A DNA stretch of 64,000 nt. It comes from Clavaria fumosa (taxonomy: Eukaryota; Basidiomycota; Agaricomycetes; Agaricales; Clavariaceae). Where the stretch lies: contig OX637800.1 in the NCBI GenBank assembly GCA_951802425.1, positions 2,356,001 through 2,420,000 on the forward strand, in the 5' to 3' direction. The position numbers were made by a program, and so were the translations under genes. Below the pieces are notes generated by a model. The model did no database searches and had not been told where the DNA came from. It saw only the letters and a program-made list of their open reading frames with translations. This document shows, one piece after another, positions 31,856-41,919 of this stretch (position 1 is its first letter; every line of letters starts with the position of its first letter).

Positions 31856-34517
31856 ATGATCCTTTCAGCAGATGCAAAACCTTACGCATACAGGTTCGAT
31901 CCATCCAAGACAGCCCTCATACTCAGTCAGTCGGCATCGGGAGATGAGGAGATTATTGGATCTGATCAGGCCATAGTCGACTTTCAACGCGATTTCCTCG
32001 AAGATGGCGGATTCGGCGAACTCCAAGGAGGCAATCTAGCAGCAGTGCAAGCGTCAGTCAGACCAGCAGCTGCAGTCCTCAAAGCCGCTCGAAGAGCAGG
32101 GTTGATGGTGATCCACACGCGCGAGGGTCACGAGCCTAACTTGCGAGACTGTCCCACATGCAAAGTCAGTCCGAGTTGCGGGCGCTAACCCGCTGGTTTT
32201 GGCTTCAACTGACTGCCAAACCATGCACGCCCTCAGCTTACCCGACAAGCCAACGCCCCGAATTCAAGGCATACTGTCGTAATCGGAGGGATCGGTCCTA
32301 AGGGTAGCCGATTACTCGTACGAGGAGAACAGTACATCGTTTTGGTTCCTCCAGAGTGACAGGTACTGATTGTCATGCGTGACTAGCATGCATGACATTA
32401 TCGACAAGCTGAAGCCGATTCGGGGGGAATTTCTGATTGACAAGCCAGGAAAAGGTGGCGTCTCGCAGTTTTTCTCTCCGTCGTTTTCTGTTACTCCGCA
32501 GCAGGAGCGTTCTACGCCACAGAACTACATCAGATCCTCGTCAATGCTGCCGTGTCGCACCTGATCATAGTTGGAGTCACGACGGAGTGTTGCATTACTT
32601 CAACCCTCCGAGAGGCGAACGATCGAGGTAACAATTTCATTCGCTGCAACAGCAATCTGACCGCGAACTGGCAAAGGTTTTGAATGCGTCCTTATAAGTG
32701 ACGCTACGGATGGCTACGTTCCCGAGTTTAAACACATCTGTCTTGATATGATTACTTTCTCTGAGGCAAGTTCAGTCGATTAGTCTATTGTTTTCATAGT
32801 TGACATTTTCTGCGATGGTTCCATGTAGGGTCTATTTGGTTTCGTGACCAGTTCTTGTTCGATCTTAGCGCCTCTCGAAAATTACGCCGAGAAACTCGAG
32901 GCCGCAGCTCCCACGAGATGGAATGGGTGCATGGATATCCCAGTTCTAAGATTGCTCTACAATAAAGGTCTTCTTACACCCGAAGAGGTCGTCAATGAAA
33001 TCTACGAGCGCCTCAGGCTCCCAAATGCAGACCCTGCCGTATGGCTACACATCTTCCCACAGGCACAGGTTGTTCAACGAGCCCGCGAGTTATTAGAAAA
33101 GTATCCAGACCCAGCCACTCGTCACCCATTGTTCGGAATTCCTTTCTCGATTAAGGATAGCATAGATATCAAAGGAGTAGTGACGACAGCAGCTTGTCCC
33201 GAATATGCGTACCTTGCCGAGAGGGATGCTCCGTCATATGCAACATTGATCGAGGCTGGCTGCTTGGCGATTGGAAAAGTCAATCTAGTAAGGCAGTTTC
33301 CCTGGTCATGTGCTGTCCGTCTCATCCCATGAAAGGATCAATTGGCAACTGGTCTCGTCGGGATGCGATCACCGTATGGCCAACCCGCTTCAGTGTTTTC
33401 TTCGCAGTATATTTCTGGTGGCTCCTCTTCAGGTTCCTGTGTATCAGTTGCCTCCAATCAAGTTTCCTTCTCGTTGGCCACCGACACTGCTGGCTCAGCT
33501 CGTGTGCCTGCTGCTTTTAATAACATAGTTGGCTTCAAACCGACCAGGGGTACAGTAAGCCTGCCTGCAAACAGTGCCGTAGCGCAGCTTATGCGAACTC
33601 ACAGATACCTACAACTGGTGTGGTACCTTGTTGCTCGAGTCTCGACTGCGTTTCTGTAGTGAGCTCAAGCATTGCCGACGCGCGCACGGTTTGGACTACT
33701 CTTTTTAAGATTGACAGCCGGGAAGCGTTCTCCAAGGTGTCTCGCCCCCCTCTGACCCTCTTTCCTCTGCTTCCTCTCGAGAAATTCAAGTTCGCCATCC
33801 CACCAAGTGACTCGGAATCTCGCAAATTGGTATCCGAGGAATTCAATCACCTCTTCGAAGCGGCCGTACTTCTTGTTAAATCGACTGGCGGTCAGTTGGT
33901 TAACGACGTTGACTACACCGTCTTTGAGGATGCTGGAAAGCTACTCTACGAAGGCAGTTTCGTCGCGGAACGTGTCTCTGGGGTGAAAGAGTGGTACGAC
34001 GCACACCCAGCGCCAACAGAACCAGGATTGAAGGATGCGTTGTTGCCGGAGATACGAACTATCTATGATGCGGCAGCGAAAAGCTTCTCTGCCGTGGATG
34101 CTTGGTCCGATGTCTTCAAGATGATGACTAGCCAACGTCTTGCTCAAATTGAATATGAGAAGATGAATGTGCTTGTGGTGCCGACAGCCCCGATGCATCC
34201 AACGAAAGCTCAATACCTTGCTGACCCCATCGGTCTCAATCATAGGCTGGGAAAAGTGTGTCGCACTTTTTTAGAGATCTAACTAGTTCGGCTGAGGCCT
34301 CGAATTATCTACTTTCCAGTTTACTCATTTCGCCAATGTTCTCGATCTAACAGGAGTCTCGTGTCCAGCGGGGTTCACCCAAGATGGGATGCCATTTGCG
34401 ATCACAATCCTGGGTCCGAGTTTTTCTGACGGTGTAGTGCTCGAAATTGCCCAACGATTCGAAAGTGCCTTTGCCCAACCGGCTGGTGTGAACGGCAAGG
34501 CCGCCACTGTCGCTTGA
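31856..34517 (+). CDS. Fused isochorismatase-family hydrolase and amidase (biuret hydrolase / allophanate hydrolase-like)
   Basis: The N-terminal domain (about residues 1-240) belongs to the cysteine-hydrolase (isochorismatase-like) family. It has the triad Asp25 in ILIDFQRDF, Lys in [12 protein letters not shown] and Cys in [17 protein letters not shown]; the opening [16 protein letters not shown] resembles bacterial biuret hydrolase. An intron-joined linker ([15 protein letters not shown]) leads straight into an amidase-signature domain: Lys of PFSIKDS, Ser of ISGGSSSGS and Ser of [19 protein letters not shown], the Ser-cisSer-Lys triad of allophanate hydrolases. It ends [18 protein letters not shown] ... 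KAATVA, stop 34515-34517. About eight GT-AG introns keep one frame, so this reads as one gene rather than two. Predicted chemistry: biuret to allophanate to ammonia and CO2. Other ureido or amide substrates are possible. Confidence 0.82.
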
Positions 34518-34659
34518 CCACCTGGCCATCGAGATCGTGTCGTTGTAACAAACGACCGCTGGAACGTTGAACTGGTCGGCGGAGGGGATGTCGTGCTGGC
34601 AGCAACTTGAAGTAATTCTTAATGTATTAGATCATTGCAACCTTCTATGAACAGCATGT

Positions 34660-36356
34660 TTAGTTCTCCCGACTATTTCTGGGCTCAACGTTCACGAAGT
34701 CTTCCTCAGCATCACCTCTGTCCTTTCTTACGGACATGTACGCTTCGCCTAATATCTGCAAAGCAACCGCGCGCAACTCCGCCTTGTTTAGCGAGATCGA
34801 AGGGTCGTTGAGGACACGATCACAGGTTTCGCGCAGGACGGACTCGACCTCGAGTTTTGCGCTCTGCAACAAATATTAATCTGTGAGACGATTTGTAATG
34901 CTCATGTCGCTACCTTGAAAAGAGCTTGCAAACCCTTCTCAGCGGCTTGTTCTTCTAGTCGCTTCTTCTCTTCTGGCGGCAAGTTACCTGCTTTTTCGGC
35001 TGCTTGGATCTGGTCAAACACAGCTTTAAGTTCAACCGCTGCGCGAACCGTTGAGACGCTGTCGAAACAATGCCACAGAAGAGAAGGATGAGATTCGGTG
35101 TATCGACAATGGGATTCAATACGCACGTTTCACTGAAAACATGATATCCACCTCGGACATTATGTAGCCAAGCCCCAACGCCTAAGAAGGTTTGGTTGCT
35201 TGCGAAGTAGTGTCTCGCCTTGGAGGTGTAGACGAATCCTATCGTATGAAGTAGTTCTACTCCGTACGACTCACGCTTCAATTCACTATCACATTCATCA
35301 TCAGAAACGAGAGATGGCTCCGCTCAAAGCAGTTTCAGACTCACTTAGCCTCCAGCTGGCATATTGTCCGCCAACTACTTGAGACATCAGGGTCATGTGG
35401 CCCAGTGGCAGATTCAGTGAATATTGACAACTTCCTAGAAAGTTCGGCGACGAGCGATTGCACCCTCTCTGTACGAATAGCCGCTTTCTGCAGTCCTCAG
35501 CGTCTGTGAAATGGCTGTGAATGATGACTCACCTCAGCGGCTACTTTCCTGGCTTTCTCATCTTTCTTTGTTTTCTCTTCTTCACTCAAGATTTCCCTCC
35601 CCCTGGAGTCCCGGGCGACCTTCTTTCCTTCAGCTACATGTTCCGCTTCCTCTGCTTCTTGTAAGGCCGTTTTCAAATCCCTTCCTATGCTAATGTGGCC
35701 AATGATCGGCGTGAAACGCTCTCCACCAAAAATCACGCCGAAAACTTCCTCTGGGTCAACGTAGCCGCCCTCGGGCGCACTCTCTTTGGGACCAAATTCG
35801 TTGTATTTCTTTCGGAGGGTTTCATCAGAAAGTGTCTGATAAGCTATCGCTATCAGTTTGAATCGTTCCTCGGCCTGGGGGTCGTTGCGGTTCTTGTCGG
35901 GATGATGCTTGATGGCAAGACGTCCTACAAATCAGATGTATATTAGGGGAGCAGGAACTGCCCTATGAGTCCAAAAAACTCCTTACGATATGCTTTTTTG
36001 ATATCGTCTGTGGTAGCGTTGATGGGGACACCTAGTATATCGTAGTACCCTGTCTCCAAAGGATTTTCCTGCGTGCCAATTTTCCTCCCCTTTCTCCCCG
36101 TAGTTGTGCGCTGAGTCCGGTTTTGATCCTCCTCTATAGCCTGCGGCCCTCTTCCTCCGCTGCTGTGGGCCTCCTTAGATGAGGGGACGACGTACGTGAT
36201 GATGGAATGGCAGCTGAAACATTTGACGCGCAAGGAGGTGCCTGGGACTGGTGGGGGTGAGGGTGTCGGGAACTCAAGGAGAACAGTGCAACTCGGGCAT
36301 CCAGGTAGGATGGGTATGTGCGGTGTTATAGGTCTTGATTTCAGGATCGCGCTCAT
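34660..36356 (-). CDS. DnaJ protein with X domain (Caj1/Djp1-like) and N-terminal CxxC zinc-ribbon-like extension
   Basis: An Hsp40 co-chaperone. An N-terminal extension of about 95 residues carries PGCPSCTVLLEFP and VKCFSCHSIITY (two CX2C pairs). The J domain follows: TGYYDILGVPINATTDDIKKAY, an intron, then RRLAIKHHPDKNRNDPQAEE with the HPD tripeptide that stimulates Hsp70, and FGVIFGGERFTPIIGHISIG. The C-terminal X-domain region has coiled-coil segments (EEKKRLEEQAAEKGLQALFK, LEVESVLRETCDRVLND) and ends PRNSREN at 34660. Introns are GT-AG. Yeast Caj1 and Djp1 start directly with the J domain, so the Cys extension is the odd part. Its start codon is only 74 bp from that of the acyltransferase gene. 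Confidence 0.88.
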
Positions 36357-36430
36357 TGGTTAGTTGGGTCGGTGAGCGAAATAAGCAAGCGCGCTATTGA
36401 GGCTGTGCGGAAATACCCTTCCTTCCAACA
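36357..36430. promoter_or_regulatory. Very short (74-bp) divergent promoter region
   Basis: Only 74 bp separate the DnaJ and acyltransferase start codons, so promoters must overlap each other or the 5' UTRs. Confidence 0.6.
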
Positions 36431-37637
36431 ATGATACCACCAACTCCCTCAACTGCTTGGATCGCCTTTGGTGCAGCGCAACTCTTGTTTGTCCTTGGAC
36501 TCGCCACTCGATCTCGCATCCTCCGCCTCGCTGTCTTCTTCCCCATCTGTAGTTGCATACTACTACACGTGGCGTTTATCGGCTCCTTCAGTCAGAGTAC
36601 CCCAAAACACCGAATACAGTTGAATTGCGCGTCTCTGAATACCCTTATGCGCGTGTTCGAGTTGTTTCTCTGCTCGCATGACGTGCAAGTAGAATATGTC
36701 CGTGTCACAGGCGAGCCCACTGACATGCCCATCTCTAAAGAGAGCTTTTGGCGACGGCTGGTCTGGGGAGTTCGTCTGCTGTTCTCTCAACGTGGTGGCG
36801 GCTGGAATTGGCGTGTCCGTGGAACGCCAGCCGATGTACCCTACGCTTCTAAATGGGATTTTGCCGCTGCTTGTTTGGCCAGAGGAGCCGCAGCTCACTT
36901 CGTCGTGGAACTGCTTGTCTATGTGATCGAACGCCAAGGCCCCGCGCTCACCGTACAAAGATTATTCGGACTCTTACATGGGATGATGATCTGCGCATCG
37001 TTGGTTCTGACCTACGAGACAATGTGTCTTATGTGGGTGGTTGCATGCAAAGGCAGCGTGGACGAGTGTCCCCCATTAAATGGCAGTTTGTGGCATGCGA
37101 GATCGTTGAAAGGCTTCTGGGGAATCTTTTGGCATCAGTGCTTTCGCAGGGTGAGCTCTCTCTAATTCACGTTGGAGCCTGGAGATCCTTTGCTGATAAG
37201 TGTCATCTGTAGTCGTTTTCTGTGCTTTCTAACCGCCTGCTCGCTCTGTTCGGTTTCGGCGCGGATCGTACTGGGATTGCTGTTTTTATTCTCTCAGGAA
37301 TTGTATGTTAATTTTACACTCTTTTTGTTCTGAAGAATAGCTAAAGAGTCAAACGAAGTATCACGCTTTGCATATGTACGCTGGTACTCAAGGCAAGCGG
37401 TGGTTGGGTACCTTCGTCTTCTTTACTATCCAGCCGGTGGGCTTCATCATTGAGAAACATGTCCTGCATATACAAGCCCGGCCAAATTGGATGGGCTTTG
37501 TATGGGTGTTCACTTGGTTTATTGTGACAGCGAAGTTTTACACTGATGATTGGGTGTATGGTGGGCTCTTTGATGATGTGCCTGTAGCAGTTCAGATTCC
37601 TTTGTTTGGGCCATTAATCACAAAAGTGTTAAGCTGA
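36431..37637 (+). CDS. Wax-synthase-like membrane acyltransferase (MBOAT-type)
   Basis: A multi-pass membrane protein: the N-terminus MIPPTPSTAWIAFGAAQLLF is strongly hydrophobic. The middle has GGGWNWRVRGTPADVPYASK, a WxWRxRG stretch typical of fungal wax-synthase-domain proteins. The putative catalytic His lies in ALHMYAG after an intron (about 37304-37363), and the C-terminus has further helices ending GPLITKVLS. Other introns: 37166-37213 (GT-AG) and possibly one near 36550-36600, where the reading is less convincing. Family members acylate fatty alcohols or terpenoid/secondary metabolites; the substrate is unknown here. No other biosynthetic genes lie beside it. Confidence 0.7.
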
Positions 37638-38334
37638 CAAGCTGGAATACTGTAGATCATTGATGATCAATCACCCATTTTTTACAGTACAAAGTTATGG
37701 CTGTTTGCAAAATAGTTGGCCACATGAGAACATTACACTCTAGTGTAATGCTTTTGAGCTGTATCTCACTCAATTCTTGTTCGATTTTCATGATTCCTTT
37801 TGCAAACACTCACAAATGACTATTCTGGAGATGCCCAGACCATCATTACAATGTAATTAGTCCAAGATTCAGTCTCATACTTTCACACCCATATTTACAG
37901 TGGCTCACAAAACTGTTCAAATGTTTTGCACTTGTGAAATGATTCACTTATAACAATCCAGATAAAACAGCTAAAATTCTGAAGATATTTGTGAAGATAG
38001 CCATGCCTCTTGGCCACAACTTTGCTTTATATTGTAAAATACCATCTCTATTTTTGGTAATGTCACCAAATCATTTTCTTTGTCATGTCATTTGAACAGT
38101 TTGTTGCTGACAATGTAAGTGGTTTGAGTGTGGTAGTAGCAGAGGATTATCTGAGATATCAGTTTACAAGCATCAGTCATGGTTGTTGTTATTGTTGTTG
38201 GGTATGAGGAAGCATAAGAATTGACACTATTTAGCTGATATGATGTGACCTGGTCATGACAGCCAGGTAGCCACAACTAAGAATGAGAATGTGATGGACA
38301 AACAAAAGCAAACTAACACCCTCTTACTTACATA
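37638..38334. other. AT-rich intergenic region containing a MITE-like element
   Basis: No gene is supported. It includes the inverted-repeat element at 37896-38117 and a near palindrome CATTACACTCTAGTGTAATG around 37731-37750. Confidence 0.7.
37896..38117. mobile_element. Candidate Tc1/mariner-derived MITE (about 222 bp)
   Basis: The left end TACAGTGGCTCACAAAACTG continues TTCAAATG. The right end CATTTGAACAGTTT then GTTGCTGACAATGTA is an imperfect reverse complement, with 14 bp exact at the inner side. TA flanks both ends, the usual Tc1/mariner target. The CAGTGGCTCACAAAA-type end is common in such elements. No transposase is inside. Confidence 0.55.
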
Positions 38335-39542
38335 ATGAGTGGACACTCAGATTCGTTGCCCATGGCACTCAGCACCCATACCTTAACACCGTCGCGTTCC
38401 ACCTCGCCGCCGGCATCGCCAACCCCATCCATCACGTCATCATCCTCGTCCTTCGACGGTGCCTCTCAACTCTCGGACCGCGCGCCGGATTCTGATGGTG
38501 ATGGTCATCAAGAAGTCCAAGTAGAGGGGGAGGACAGTGTCACCTGCCGTTGGGAGTCCTGTGGTATCGCGTTCGTACGTCTGCAGGCTCTCATTGACCA
38601 CATCCACCAGGGTGAGTGCCCTCTCTTTGCACGGATTTGGTTGCTCTAACTCCGCGTAGATCACATCGGTGTACACAAGTCAACCTATACATGCGAGTGG
38701 GCGACGTGCTCTAGACGGGGCATCGTGCAGACCTCGCGATTTGCACTCGTGTCTCATCTCCGCTCGCACACCGGAGAGAAGCCATTCACCTGTTCTCTAC
38801 CAGGTCGGTCCATTCCGTACAGGATCATGCAAATGAAGACTGGACAGTGTTACTAGAATGTGACAAGTCTTTTACGCGTTCGGACGCGCTGGCGAAGCAT
38901 ATGCGTCTCCTGCACAACATACCGACTCCCACGCCCGGCCGAGGCAACAACCGCAAGCGCAAGCGCGACCCTTCCGTCACCTCCGAGCCGAGTAATGCGG
39001 ACGCTGCTGCTGCAACTGCTGCCGCAAGCTCTTCCACATCCTATACATTCAAGGTTGAGCCCTTGTCCCCAGACGAGACAAACGTAGGCAGGATGGACAA
39101 TGGCTTCGCAAAGGGACGGATAGAATACTTCGCCAACGGCGTTGGTCCAGTGCTTGATCCGGCGGTTGCCAATGGCGTAGACTTGTCTGATGAAGATGTG
39201 CTTCCAGACCACCTACTTGCTGTCCAGGACCCAATCACCGGACTCATAATGGGGCGTATACCCTCGATGGTGAAATATATCCTTGCGAAGTCCAGACATC
39301 GCTACGCCATGGATCAGCAGGGAGAACTACTGGAAGAATTGAGGGTGGTACGTTGGGAGCTAAGTATGGAAAAAGAAAAGAAAGACAAAGTTTTGGATGC
39401 AGTGTTGAGACAGCACTTCGGGTGAGCTCTCATCCCAAGCAGCATGACGTCGCACTGATAAAATATGACAGCTCTCAAGCTGAGCCGTCAATTGCACCTG
39501 TTCCTCAACGAACGTACCATCCTCCTACGCGAGAAGAGCTAG
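38335..39542 (+). CDS. C2H2 zinc-finger protein, GLI/Iec1-like
   Basis: Three consecutive fingers are assembled across two GT-AG introns. The first is CRWESC...HIHQDH; the second is CEWATCSRRG...HLRSH with the TGEKPF linker; the third is CSLPECDKSFTRSDALAKHMRLLH. The N-terminus is Ser/Thr/Pro-rich (residues 1-65). After a basic stretch (RKRKRD) come a low-complexity Ala/Ser run and a C-terminal region (DPITGLIMGRIPSMVKYILA, then a charged helix). A last GT-AG intron (39421 to about 39470) replaces the read-through stop with ALKLSRQLHLFLNERTILL. The wide CX4C spacing of the fingers resembles GLI/ZAP1 and INO80-associated Iec1 proteins. A nuclear role is likely; the exact orthology is a guess. 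Confidence 0.78.
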
Positions 39543-40287
39543 ACTGCGCGTGAGGTTTTGTAGTACCTTACAGTTCTGGGCACACAGAAGGAGCTCAAAC
39601 GACAGATGCATGTTACATGCCTGACAAACTGTACGTATATTGCCCTAGGGCTTAAACTGTATTTATTGTGATATTCTACGTAGGCACTACATAATATCGT
39701 ATTTAAACTTTTTTACAGTAGTTCCATGAGCCGCGGGCAATGACCTTTGCAGGCGCTACACGGGTAGCACGCCTAGTAGTAGTGGCCCCTGCATGCTCCG
39801 CGCTGAGCGAGTCACTACACACAACTTCGCTACGGCGAGGTATCATCCACTCACCACGGCACGCGCCAAGAGCTAGTAGGCGAGCAACGAGGAGAGGGCC
39901 CCAGGAGTGCCTTCCCTCTTTTTTTCTCTTTTACTAATAACTAACCAGTAACATTAAACTTTTCCTCTTGCTCACTACCGTTACCATTCGCCACTCCAGT
40001 TGCCGGGGTGGCTCTGTTGCACTTATCTTTTGAGCATGGTGATTGGATGGCCTTTGTGGCAATGAGGCCCTGACGACCAGCACATCATTTCATTTTATAG
40101 TCACGTGTAGGTGGCTAAAAGCCACTTGTTACGAGCCACGAGCCACAAAATATGGCGTTGCTACAATGCCAACCACTTTCTGTGGAACCGCAGAACCGTA
40201 TAAATACCCCCAAGCCTATGAATGGGACTCCTACCGAGTTTCTTCCCGTCTAAATCAGTGCCGGCAGCAGTCTTGCTTTCTAGCATC
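39543..40287. other. Intergenic region, nothing recognised
   Basis: 745 bp between two + strand genes. Short ORFs only, no RNA gene seen. A word GAGCCACGAGCCAC-like repeat near 40130 is the only structure noted. A TATA-like TATAAATA (40199) lies about 90 bp before the next ATG. Confidence 0.5.
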
Positions 40288-41541
40288 ATGAACTTCATCC
40301 CGGATCGCTTTCCCGACGTCACTGATTATGACCATTTATATCCACCACATGGCTCTTCTAACGAAGAGGGTCATCACTCCCTCGTGACTCGAAGTTGGCT
40401 GGAAACGCAGAACTTCTTGACCATTCGACACTACGGACAAGTAAGTGACCAAAACCTATTCTTCTTATTGTTGCTAACGTGTGTTCGTAGAAGATTGCCT
40501 CTCTTCCTGACGGATTGGATTCTCGATCGATCTTGGACTGCCTCTTCGAAAATTTCGACAGAATTCCTTTTCATGGCGACGACGAAAGTCTCAATAACAG
40601 GGGCACCACCAACCTTCGGCCAACGTTTATGCCCGCGTCACCGCCAAATGTCGATCTACCCACCTTTGGTCCCCCAACGCACTCATCTGCCATTGCTGGT
40701 CACCAATTAAGTCATTCTGAACACCGAGAAGAAACTGGCGGCCAGACACGCGTGGAGGACGCCGAGGAAGACCATGTTGTACCCCAAGATGCGATGCAGA
40801 GAGAGCCAGCTAGTGAAACTGAGTTGTCCACTGAAATCGAGGCACTCGCCGATGACGTTCTGCCTTCTATATTCGAGAATCCGCCAAGTAGTATCTCGGG
40901 GGGCGTATCCTCGTGGCTGAAGGGCGCGATGAATGAGTTAGAGCGTCTTGCCGCTATCGCACACCGCAAAACCCTCGAATCCCAGCTATTGGAGGCCTGG
41001 GCGCTGAGACAGATGGCCCTTACAAAACGAAAAACCGAGAAGTTGTGGAAAACCAATGCGTCTATCCTCTCCATGTTCAAGACAAACTTTAGGGAGGAGT
41101 TCATAAATGACGCGGAGCAAACTGAGAACAGACACAGCCCGGATAGAGATCCCTGTAACCAGTCTGCACCTTCGAGATCCGACAACAAGTCCGATAAAGC
41201 TCACCCCTATTTGCGAAAACGACGGCAACGCGAACACAATGTTGCAGAATCCGGGCGTGCAGACCAAAAGAGAAGTCGACGTCCATTCAGCAGTGCGCCG
41301 AGGAACAGTCGAAGCCCTGCAGGTCCGAGTGTAGGGTACGTCGTTCTTCGCTGCCTCTACGTCTTACTCAACGTTGTTTACTCGTAGCGGGACGGTTCCC
41401 ATAGGCACGGTAGGGACGAGTGAGCCCGCGGACCCACGTCCGCGCAGGCCACGACAACTCAGGCGTTCGCACGAAAAAGTCTTTCAGGACCAAGATGGCA
41501 ATCCGTATATTTACGACACCCTACTTCATCGTCGGATCTAA
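40288..41541 (+). CDS. Unrecognised protein with basic, probably nuclear, C-terminus
   Basis: ATG at 40288 gives MNFIPDRFPDVTDYDHLYPP. A GT-AG intron near 40441-40491 joins HYGQ to KIASLPDGLDSRS. The middle is acidic and Pro-rich, then a helical segment (WLKGAMNELERLAAIAHRK, LEAWALRQMALTKRKTEKLW) could form a coiled coil. A Ser/Arg-rich part with KRRQRE and KRSRRP basic clusters follows. A second intron (about 41336-41386) connects to a tail ending DTLLHRRI, stop 41539-41541. No domain was recognised. A TATA-like TATAAATA precedes the start by about 90 bp. The conserved-looking C-terminal stretch VFQDQDGNPYIYDTLLHRR may help identify relatives. Confidence 0.6.
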
Positions 41542-41559
41542 ATTTTGCTTTAGCAATCC

Positions 41560-41710
41560 CTATTCCCGTTCCCCATTCCCGTTCCATCCTATATTCCTTC
41601 ATCTCTATTCCTGTTCCCCATTCCCGTTCCATCCCATATTCCTTCATCTCTATTCCCGTTCCCCATTCCGTTCCATCCCATATTCCTTCATCTCTATTCC
41701 CATTCCTATT
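41560..41710. repeat. Minisatellite, 45-bp unit, about 3.4 copies
   Basis: Units start at 41560, 41605 and 41650 (the last one 44 bp), with a partial fourth at 41694. All are built of TTCCC(A/G)TTCC words. It begins 18 bp after the stop codon of the preceding gene, so it lies in its 3' UTR or terminator region. Confidence 0.93.
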
Positions 41711-41919
41711 TTCGGTTCACCTTTCATCATTTCCTACTTCTCATATTTACTCCCACTTTTGTTGCACACCTTTTTCAAACGTTTCAAAATTTCATGTGTA
41801 TGTGTATGTAAACGTTTTGCTCAGCCCAGCCCAAGTGCGAAACAAGCGTGATCTAGTAATCTGATTAGGCAGCAGCACATCCACACCGACCGCCTGCTAG
41901 TAGCGGTTACCAGTCAACC

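Noticed and set aside
31503..31904. Minus-strand ORF overlapping the start of the fused hydrolase
   Set aside because: It crosses the divergent promoter and the hydrolase first exon; no family features.
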